Below are positions 1 through 5,581 of a stretch of 12,108 nucleotides of DNA, piece by piece (position 1 is the stretch's first letter; every line of letters begins with the position of its first letter). Under the pieces are notes generated by a model. The model saw only the letters and a program-made list of their open reading frames with translations. It ran no database searches and was not told the DNA's origin. Source of the DNA: Gammaproteobacteria bacterium (GTDB taxonomy: Bacteria > Pseudomonadota > Gammaproteobacteria > Poriferisulfidales > Poriferisulfidaceae); contig RKRZ01000131.1 of NCBI GenBank assembly GCA_007571105.1, positions 1 to 12,108 of the forward strand, given 5' to 3'. A program made the position numbers and the translations under genes.

Positions 1-912
1 TACGAGCGCTCCAACCGGGTGGTCCAGGCCAAAAGATTTGGCCAGATCGCGCGTGACCTCCTGAATGTAGACGCCGAGCCAGCCTCGTGCGACGCGGCCT
101 TCTTCCCGAATCTGCTTGATGACCTGAGACACCAGGTTAATCGGAATGGCAAAGGACAGCCCCATGAATCCACCCGAGCGCGTGAAGATCTGCGCGTTGA
201 TGCCCACCACATTCCCGTCCAGATCAAACAGCGGCCCGCCGGAATTGCCCGGATTGATCGCAACGTCGGTCTGAATGAACGGAATATAGTTTTCAGTGCG
301 AAGGCTTCGTCCCTTCGCGCTCACGATCCCTGCCGTCGCCGAATGCTCAAAGCCAAACGGAGAGCCAATCGCCAGCACCCATTGACCCACTTGAAGTTGG
401 TCCGAATCTCCCAGTTTTGCGGTGGGCAGATTGCTGGCATCAATCTTCAAAAGCGCCAGATCACTGCGTGAATCCGACCCCACAAGTTCCGCCACAAATT
501 CTCGCCGATCACTCAACTTCACGATGACTTCATCCGCACCATCCACCACGTGGTGGTTCGTCACGATGTAGCCGTCAGCAGAATAAATCAGTCCCGATCC
601 GGTCGAATTTCGGGGGCGAGGGGAATGCGGCTGATTCGGCATTTGCTCGAAAAACCGCCGGAAGAAATCCGGCATGTCTTCCGGCAACCCGTCCGGCTTG
701 CCGTGATTGCGCTTCTTTTGAGGAGTCTTGGCTGTCTGTGTGGTCGTGATATTGACCACCACCGGAGCATGCGCATCAATTAATTCGGTGAAGTCCGGAA
801 GGTCTCGGGCAGTTGCTGAGCCCGACAAGCCCGCCAACATCAAACTTGCGGCCCATGCCGCAACGAATGATGACTTTGAAGCGCGACAGCAGATTTTCTG
901 CTTCCTATTCAC
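1..912 (-). CDS. mucD: Periplasmic serine endoprotease, DegP/DegQ/MucD family (3' end outside the window)
   Basis: This encodes an HtrA-type protease that degrades or refolds damaged periplasmic proteins. The first 304 codons are visible and the frame is open to the window edge. The GTG start at 912-910 shares GTGA with the stop of mucB, and a GAGGA ribosome site lies upstream inside mucB. Residues 1-35 form a signal peptide ending in an ATA cleavage motif. The trypsin-like domain follows, with catalytic His121 (TNHHVVD), Asp151 (SDLALLKID) and Ser224 (NPGNSGG). The first PDZ domain begins near residue 280 (GWLGVYIQ) and is cut off, so the number of PDZ domains cannot be seen. A Pro/Arg/Asn-rich stretch at about residues 58-103 corresponds to the LA-loop region of DegP. 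As the last visible gene of the sigma-E operon it fits MucD of Pseudomonas, which dampens sigma-E signalling by removing misfolded proteins. A second ATG (residue 25) would cut through the signal peptide and is unlikely. Confidence 0.93.
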   Translation of the reverse strand, partial: MNRKQKICCRASKSSFVAAWAASLMLAGLSGSATARDLPDFTELIDAHAPVVVNITTTQTAKTPQKKRNHGKPDGLPEDMPDFFRRFFEQMPNQPHSPRPRNSTGSGLIYSADGYIVTNHHVVDGADEVIVKLSDRREFVAELVGSDSRSDLALLKIDASNLPTAKLGDSDQLQVGQWVLAIGSPFGFEHSATAGIVSAKGRSLRTENYIPFIQTDVAINPGNSGGPLFDLDGNVVGINAQIFTRSGGFMGLSFAIPINLVSQVIKQIREEGRVARGWLGVYIQEVTRDLAKSFGLDHPVGALV

Positions 913-1871
913 CGCTGCATCCTCAATGAATCCCCGATCATTCGCACCGTTTCAATGGGCGCATTGCCGATCACCATAATTTGGTGTCCGTTCTGCATCC
1001 TCATATAGCCGTGGTGGGCAAAACGTGCGAAGCGCTCGCGCATGCCGGCGGCCCCTTTCGGCAAGCGGTCAATAAACACCGAGACCCGGGTCAGCGCGTC
1101 GGAGACCACCATGTGGTGCACCGGCTCCACTGCGCCGCGCCGCATCCGCGCCACTCCTTCGTGAACCGTGAATCCAGGCGGCAACTTCTCGACGGCCCAT
1201 TTCGCCGAAGCCGGCTTCGCCCCATACGGCATGAAAAATTCATCAAACCCCCGCGTGTCCGTGCGCAACTCAAAACTTCCCGGTGCAAAGGAAGCAAACG
1301 CATCCCGCAACTCCACCGAAGTAAAGGCAAACTGCTCCAGCAAATCTCCCATCGCCGTCACCACGCGAGCGCGCAACAGCAGACCCGACTCTCGGTCCAC
1401 GCACAATTCACATCCATAGCGATATTCATCGCGCGGGGTAAACCGCACCACCCGACAATCCCGACCCGCAACCCAATCTGAGCCCTGGTCTTCCAACTCG
1501 TAATGCTCCGGTGCATGCCGAACTTCATCGGCCAGCTGCGCCAAGGCGCGTCCCGACTTGCCCACGCCGTGAATCACCAGCTTGCGCGCCGGATAGACCA
1601 CCAGGGTTTCGTCGCCAAGTCGCAGCATTTCCATGCGCTTCGGCCCTGAAATCGAGCGCGTATAACGCAACCGGCGCGTGCCGTCAAAACCCTGCCGGAT
1701 CTCCAATGTCCGCATCCGCTCTCCCCGAACCAGCACCAGCGTGCCGCTGTAGTTGGCGTGTTTCGCCGCCGCTCCGGAATTCTCCAGCCACGCGACCAGA
1801 TTCTCGCCCGCAAAGGTGGGCGTGACCAGACCTGCAGCAATCAGCAAGGAATAGAGAAACTTACTCTTCAT
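909..1871 (-). CDS. mucB: Sigma-E factor regulatory protein MucB/RseB
   Basis: MucB/RseB is a periplasmic protein that binds the periplasmic part of the anti-sigma factor and shields it from site-1 proteolysis; lipid or LPS signals release it. The 320-residue product has a signal peptide (residues 1-21, ending PTFA). It then shows the expected LolA-like N-terminal domain, with YSGTLVLVRG and the later TPRDEYRYG and SGLLLRA stretches, and a smaller C-terminal domain ending in a GHQIMVIGNAP segment. These match the known MucB pattern well, and the length is normal for the family. The ATG at 1871 lies inside the end of mucA (11-bp overlap), so translation is probably coupled. The stop overlaps the mucD start. 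Three cysteines in the N-terminal domain (DCRVV and GCELC) are, from memory, not shared with Pseudomonas MucB, and could form a disulfide in the periplasm. Confidence 0.9.
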   Translation of the reverse strand: MKSKFLYSLLIAAGLVTPTFAGENLVAWLENSGAAAKHANYSGTLVLVRGERMRTLEIRQGFDGTRRLRYTRSISGPKRMEMLRLGDETLVVYPARKLVIHGVGKSGRALAQLADEVRHAPEHYELEDQGSDWVAGRDCRVVRFTPRDEYRYGCELCVDRESGLLLRARVVTAMGDLLEQFAFTSVELRDAFASFAPGSFELRTDTRGFDEFFMPYGAKPASAKWAVEKLPPGFTVHEGVARMRRGAVEPVHHMVVSDALTRVSVFIDRLPKGAAGMRERFARFAHHGYMRMQNGHQIMVIGNAPIETVRMIGDSLRMQR

Positions 1872-2397
1872 AATCCACTAACTGCAAAGACGGCAGCATC
1901 GCTTGCGGCGCGACATATTCCGCATGCGCCGCCAGATACGCCTGCACGGTCCGATGATGCCTTTTGATCTCTGCCTCGGTATGCGCCATCTGCGGCTCCA
2001 CGATCATGGTGGTGTACGCGGTATTCGGTCGGGTCTGCTCAAGCATCTCCGTGGTGCCCCACAGCCCCGCAATCAGCACGGCCGCCGCAATCCCGGAAAA
2101 AGCCACCTTCGGCCCCGGATGCAACAGCCAATAAATCATTCCCCGAAGGCTCCAGTGCGGCGGGGTGTGCGACTCCGCTACCTCCGCCTGTATCGCTTGG
2201 CGCATCTGCGCCGCAAAGCGGGGCTCCAGATGTTCCGGCAGATCGTATCGGATGGCGTCGCCAATCAATTGGTAGCGCCCCAAACGCTGCCGTGCCTCAG
2301 TATCCTCGCACAATTTGCGCGCACCGCGAAAGCACTCCATAGGAGACATCTCATCATCCAAATACGCAGAAATCCATTCGTCCGGCATTTCTTTCAT
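1861..2397 (-). CDS. mucA: Anti-sigma-E factor MucA/RseA
   Basis: MucA/RseA is a single-pass inner-membrane protein that holds sigma-E inactive and is destroyed by regulated proteolysis under envelope stress. The cytoplasmic N-terminal part has the RseA_N pattern (DEWISAYLDDEMS, then RLGRYQLIGDAIR). A transmembrane helix lies at about residues 97-114 (VAFSGIAAAVLIAGLWG). The periplasmic C-terminal part has the family ending (HAEYV, MLPSLQLVDYEE). I prefer the ATG at 2397 (178 residues) because AGGGAG lies nine bases upstream. The ATG at 2421 (186 residues) overlaps the sigma stop as ATGA and could be used through coupling, but its only purine-rich site touches the start codon. The gene sits between algU and mucB, as in other sigma-E operons. 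The family is secure; only the exact start is uncertain. Confidence 0.9.
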   Translation of the reverse strand: MKEMPDEWISAYLDDEMSPMECFRGARKLCEDTEARQRLGRYQLIGDAIRYDLPEHLEPRFAAQMRQAIQAEVAESHTPPHWSLRGMIYWLLHPGPKVAFSGIAAAVLIAGLWGTTEMLEQTRPNTAYTTMIVEPQMAHTEAEIKRHHRTVQAYLAAHAEYVAPQAMLPSLQLVDYEE

Positions 2398-2406
2398 GGC
2401 TTTCTT

Positions 2407-2412
2407 CTCCCT
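2407..2412 (-). promoter_or_regulatory. Ribosome binding site favouring the inner mucA start
   Basis: AGGGAG on the minus strand lies nine bases before the ATG at 2397-2395. The alternative ATG at 2421-2419 has GAGGG directly abutting it, which is too close for normal initiation. Confidence 0.55.
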
Positions 2413-2417
2413 AAGGG

Positions 2418-2987
2418 TCATCCCTCAAGCAACGGTCGGATTTTTTCGTCGAGCGCTTCGCGCGCACGAAAGATCCGCGAGCGCACCGTGCCCACCGGAC
2501 ACTTCATGATGTAGGCGATCTCCTCATAACTCATCAATTCCAATTCCCGCAAGGTAATCGCGACCCGCAACTCTTCTGACAATTCGGAAATGGCTTGGTT
2601 CACTGCCGCCTCAATGTCAACCGCCTCCGCTTCCTGCAACGGCGTGGTGGTATCCGGAAAATTCTCTTCAAGCCTGCCCTCTTCCTCTGTTGCGGAAAAT
2701 CCCCGCTCTTTCCTGCGGCTTTGTGCCGCAAGATAGTTTTTGGCGGTGTTGACGGCAATTCGAAACAGCCAGGTGTAGAACTGACTGCGGCCATGGAATC
2801 CGCCTAATCCGCGCCAGGCACGAATGAAGGTTTCCTGGGCAATGTCGTGGACGGCCATGGGGTCGGAGACATAGCGCCCTGCCAAATGCAGGATGCGATT
2901 CTGGTATTTTTCAACCAGAACATCAAAAGCATTGATTTCCCCAGCCTTGGCTCGGCGAATCAGTGCACGGTCATTTTTGTCACTCAT
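2418..2987 (-). CDS. algU: Extracytoplasmic-function sigma factor, sigma-E/AlgU
   Basis: This sigma factor directs RNA polymerase to envelope-stress promoters. The 189-residue protein aligns along its whole length with AlgU/RpoE. Region 2 has DIAQETFIRAWRGLGGF and FYTWLFRIAVNTAKNYL (about residues 48-86). Region 4 has LRELELMSYEEIAYIM followed by CPVGTVRSRIFRAREAL (about residues 146-180), which is the DNA-recognition helix and a hallmark of this subfamily. The linker between them is rich in Glu. The ATG at 2987 has only a weak site (AAGAG). The gene is first in the algU-mucA-mucB-mucD operon and diverges from nadB, an arrangement known from many Gammaproteobacteria (rpoE beside nadB in E. 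coli). A near-consensus sigma-E promoter upstream implies positive autoregulation. The E. coli-style name would be rpoE. Confidence 0.96.
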   Translation of the reverse strand: MSDKNDRALIRRAKAGEINAFDVLVEKYQNRILHLAGRYVSDPMAVHDIAQETFIRAWRGLGGFHGRSQFYTWLFRIAVNTAKNYLAAQSRRKERGFSATEEEGRLEENFPDTTTPLQEAEAVDIEAAVNQAISELSEELRVAITLRELELMSYEEIAYIMKCPVGTVRSRIFRAREALDEKIRPLLEG

Positions 2988-3036
2988 CGCCCACTCTTGC
3001 CACTGACGCTAAGGCCCTTGAAATACATCTCAAAAA

Positions 3037-3064
3037 TGAGACTCTCGCCAATCCGTGAAGTTCC
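3037..3064 (-). promoter_or_regulatory. Sigma-E-dependent promoter of the algU operon
   Basis: Read on the minus strand, GGAACTT (3064-3058) and GTCTCA (3042-3037) are 15 bases apart. This fits the sigma-E/AlgU consensus of GGAACTT and GTCnnA with a 15-16 base spacer. Transcription would begin near 3030, leaving a leader of about 43 bases before the algU ATG. The site therefore predicts autoregulation. Confidence 0.82.
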
Positions 3065-3088
3065 GAAAAGGCTTGGCCCCATTATAAT
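3061..3088 (+). promoter_or_regulatory. Putative sigma70 promoter of nadB
   Basis: A perfect -10 hexamer, TATAAT, lies at 3083-3088. The best -35 is poor (TTCCGA at 3061-3066, 16-base spacer). The predicted start near 3095 leaves a leader of about 39 bases before nadB. The -35 position falls on the sigma-E -35 of the opposite strand. Confidence 0.5.
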
Positions 3089-3133
3089 CCGTACCCCGCA
3101 GAGCAACAGCATTTTGGGCGATCAGCCCTGTCT

Positions 3134-4735
3134 ATGTACGATACGGACATCCTTATCCTGGGCGCAGGAGCGGCCGGGTTATGTGCCGCGTTGGAACTGG
3201 ACTCGCGGCTGCGCGTCACCGTGCTCTGCAAGGAAGATCCCTTCGAAAGCTCCACCGCCTATGCGCAAGGCGGGGTGGCTGCCGTCCTGCATGATTCCGA
3301 CAGCATTGAGACGCACGTCGCTGACACTTTAGCGGCCGGAGACGGGCTGTGTCGCGGGGAAGTTGTAGAGCACGTCGCCAATGCCGGGAGCGAGATCATC
3401 CGCTGGTTGCAACAACAAGGCGTCGACTTCACGCCGCACCGCCCTTCCGGACAACTGCATCTGACCCGGGAAGGAGGACACACCCGCCGGCGCGTCGCCC
3501 ATGTGGCCGATCATACTGGACGCAGCATTCAGGAATCCTTGCTGGCCCAAGTTGCCCGACGCCCCAACATCTCTTTGCTCAGTCATAGGATCGCCATCGA
3601 CCTGATTGTCTCGGAATCCGCAGGAGAATGCCGTTGCCTCGGCCTTTATGCCAAAAACACCAAAACCCGCTCCATTAGCGCCTACCGCGCCCGCTGCGTT
3701 GTGCTCGCAACCGGCGGCTGCAGCAAAGTTTATCTGTACACCTCCAATCCGGACACGTCCTCTGGCGATGGCCTGGCGATGGCCTGGCGGGCCGGAGCGC
3801 GCGTCGCCAACATGGAATTCATTCAGTTCCATCCCACTTGTTTGTATGATCCGCGCGCCCGCTCGTTTTTGGTGACGGAAGCCTTGCGCGGAGAAGGAGC
3901 GCGCCTGCGCCTGCCCACGGGCGAAGAGTTCATGCATCGCTTCGATGAACGCGGCGCACTGGCCCCTCGCGACATCGTGGCCCGCGCCATCGACTTTGAA
4001 ATGAAGCGCCTGGGTCTGGACTACGTCCACCTGGACATCAGTCACGAAGCCTCTGCAACGATTCGCGAAGCCTTCCCCAACACTTACGCTCACTGTCTGG
4101 AATTTGACATCGACATCACGCGCGAACCGATTCCGGTGGTCCCGGCCGCACATTACACCTGTGGCGGCATCATTACGGATCTTGACGGATGCACGGACGT
4201 GCCCGGTCTGTATGCCATCGGAGAAGTCGCCCATACCGGTCTGCACGGAGCCAACCGCATGGCCAGCAACTCCCTGCTTGAATGTCTGGTTTTCGGCCAC
4301 GCCGCCAGCCACCATATCAACCACTCGCTGTCGACGGAAAGTCCGCTGCCCGAAGTCGATTCCTGGGACGAAAGTCAGGTGTCCGATTCGGATGAGGAAG
4401 TGGTCGTTTCTCACAATTGGGATGAATTGCGCCGCTTCATGTGGGATTATGTCGGCATCGTGCGAACCACCAAGCGACTGGAACGCGCACGCCGGCGTTG
4501 CGCCATGCTGCAAGAGGAAATCGATGAGTATTACCAGGACTTCCGCGTCACGCGGGACCTGATTGAATTGCGCAACCTGGCGCTGACCGCAAAGCTGATT
4601 ATTCTCTGCTCGCTTGCGCGGCAGGAAAGCCGTGGCCTACACTATACGCTGGATTTCCCGGACAGGGACGATACGCTTGCGCAACAGGATACGATTCTGT
4701 GTCCCGAGACAATCGCTCAGGAATCCCCCGCATAA
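3134..4735 (+). CDS. nadB: L-aspartate oxidase
   Basis: NadB is an FAD-dependent cytoplasmic enzyme that oxidises L-aspartate to iminoaspartate, the first step of de novo NAD synthesis; NadA then makes quinolinate. The 533-residue protein matches E. coli NadB throughout. The FAD dinucleotide-binding motif is ILGAGAAG (residues 8-15). The substrate-site residues correspond to Glu113 (HLTREGGH), His233 (QFHPT), Arg279 (APRDIVARA), His340 (AAHYTCGG) and Arg375 (HGANRMASNSLLECL). The C-terminal helical domain has the typical WDYVGIVRTTKRLERA stretch. Length is normal. The ATG at 3134 puts the FAD motif at the usual distance but has no clear Shine-Dalgarno sequence. The gene diverges from algU, and its 3' end overlaps the convergent orn gene by 19 bp. 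Confidence 0.97.
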   Translation: MYDTDILILGAGAAGLCAALELDSRLRVTVLCKEDPFESSTAYAQGGVAAVLHDSDSIETHVADTLAAGDGLCRGEVVEHVANAGSEIIRWLQQQGVDFTPHRPSGQLHLTREGGHTRRRVAHVADHTGRSIQESLLAQVARRPNISLLSHRIAIDLIVSESAGECRCLGLYAKNTKTRSISAYRARCVVLATGGCSKVYLYTSNPDTSSGDGLAMAWRAGARVANMEFIQFHPTCLYDPRARSFLVTEALRGEGARLRLPTGEEFMHRFDERGALAPRDIVARAIDFEMKRLGLDYVHLDISHEASATIREAFPNTYAHCLEFDIDITREPIPVVPAAHYTCGGIITDLDGCTDVPGLYAIGEVAHTGLHGANRMASNSLLECLVFGHAASHHINHSLSTESPLPEVDSWDESQVSDSDEEVVVSHNWDELRRFMWDYVGIVRTTKRLERARRRCAMLQEEIDEYYQDFRVTRDLIELRNLALTAKLIILCSLARQESRGLHYTLDFPDRDDTLAQQDTILCPETIAQESPA

Positions 4736-5280
4736 TCCGGAGCCAGGAAATGCCGCCGGTAATGCGCCAACTCCGCAATCGAATCCATGACATCCTGCAA
4801 AGCCCGATGCGCCTCTCCTTTCTTCGGTGCCTGCTCCGCCACCGCGGGAGCCCAATGTCGCACCAACAATTTGAGCGTGCTGACATCCAGGTTGCGATAA
4901 TGGAAGAACGCCTCCAACTCCGGCATCCAACGCGCCAGAAATCTCCGGTCCATGCAGATGCTGTTGCCGCACATCGGCGATTTCCCCGGCGGGACATGCT
5001 CCGCCAAAAACTCCAGCGTTTGGCGCTGCGCCTGCGTTTCATCGCAGTCGGAATTGAGCACCGCCTCAATCAAACCGGAACCGCCATGCTGATTGCGGTT
5101 CCACTCATCCATCGCGTCCAGGCGCTCTTGCGACTGCCGAATGACCAACTCCGGCCCGGTTGCAATCGGGCGCAACTGTGAGTCCGTGACCACCGTGGCA
5201 ATCTCCAGAATCCGATCCGCATCCGGATCCAGACCGGTCATTTCCAGATCAAGCCAGATCAGGTTTTTTTTGGAGAACAT
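4717..5280 (-). CDS. orn: Oligoribonuclease (DEDDh 3'-5' exoribonuclease)
   Basis: Orn degrades very short RNAs, including the pGpG left by cyclic-di-GMP breakdown, to mononucleotides in the cytoplasm, and is often essential. The 187-residue product carries all DEDDh residues: Asp11 and Glu13 (WLDLEMTGLDP), Asp111 (CGNSICMDRRF), His158 and Asp163 (HRALQDVMDSI). FFHYRNLDVST includes the conserved Tyr128. Length and sequence fit E. coli Orn closely. The ATG at 5280 gives the expected short N-terminus, but I see no Shine-Dalgarno sequence before it. Codons 4-6 contain a run of eight A. The start codon shares CATG with the divergent cytochrome gene, and the 3' end overlaps nadB tail-to-tail. Its promoter must therefore lie inside the cytochrome gene. 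Confidence 0.96.
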   Translation of the reverse strand: MFSKKNLIWLDLEMTGLDPDADRILEIATVVTDSQLRPIATGPELVIRQSQERLDAMDEWNRNQHGGSGLIEAVLNSDCDETQAQRQTLEFLAEHVPPGKSPMCGNSICMDRRFLARWMPELEAFFHYRNLDVSTLKLLVRHWAPAVAEQAPKKGEAHRALQDVMDSIAELAHYRRHFLAPDYAGDS

Positions 5281-5572
5281 GAGCAGAATCGGCGTGTCGG
5301 TCGGCGCACTATTGTTACCGATGAGCGCAACAGGATTTGAGGCGGAAAGTGTACATCAGGAGCATTGTGTCCATTGCCACGCACGGGTTACCGGAGGCGA
5401 GGGCGATGTGCTTTACCGAGGCACCCGCGGCCTGGTGCGCGACTCAAAACAATTGCGCGCGCGCATCGATCACTGCCAGCGCGGCGCGAGCCTCAACTGG
5501 GGTGATGTTGAACTCGAGGCCATGCGCGCGTATCTGAACGCGCGCTATTACGCTTTCCCTGCCGACTCTTAA
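5279..5572 (+). CDS. Small monohaem c-type cytochrome
   Basis: The 97-residue product has one CxxCH haem-attachment motif, Cys30-Val-His-Cys33-His34. It follows a weakly hydrophobic N-terminus (residues 4-20) that probably acts as a Sec signal peptide, so the protein should be a periplasmic electron carrier. The remainder (GGEGDVLYRGTRG, DHCQRGASLNWGDVELEAM, AYLNARYYAF) resembles a family of short cytochromes that I recall in Gammaproteobacteria, often beside orn. The sixth haem ligand is not obvious: Met82 is the only later Met, and His65 and Cys66 are alternatives. The start at 5279 has GGAG three bases upstream and gives a sensible signal peptide. A longer frame reaches back to 5093 but lies wholly over orn. 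The stop is 9 bp from the convergent receptor gene. Its partner is not visible. Confidence 0.82.
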   Translation: MSRIGVSVGALLLPMSATGFEAESVHQEHCVHCHARVTGGEGDVLYRGTRGLVRDSKQLRARIDHCQRGASLNWGDVELEAMRAYLNARYYAFPADS

Positions 5573-5581
5573 TCGATGACT

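Noticed and set aside
3329..4513. Minus-strand open frame of 394 codons opposite nadB
   Set aside because: It mirrors the conserved nadB sequence and has no family motif or ribosome site.
5093..5278. Longer N-terminus for the cytochrome (159 residues)
   Set aside because: The extra part lies wholly over orn, has no signal-peptide character and would bury the signal peptide that starts at 5279.
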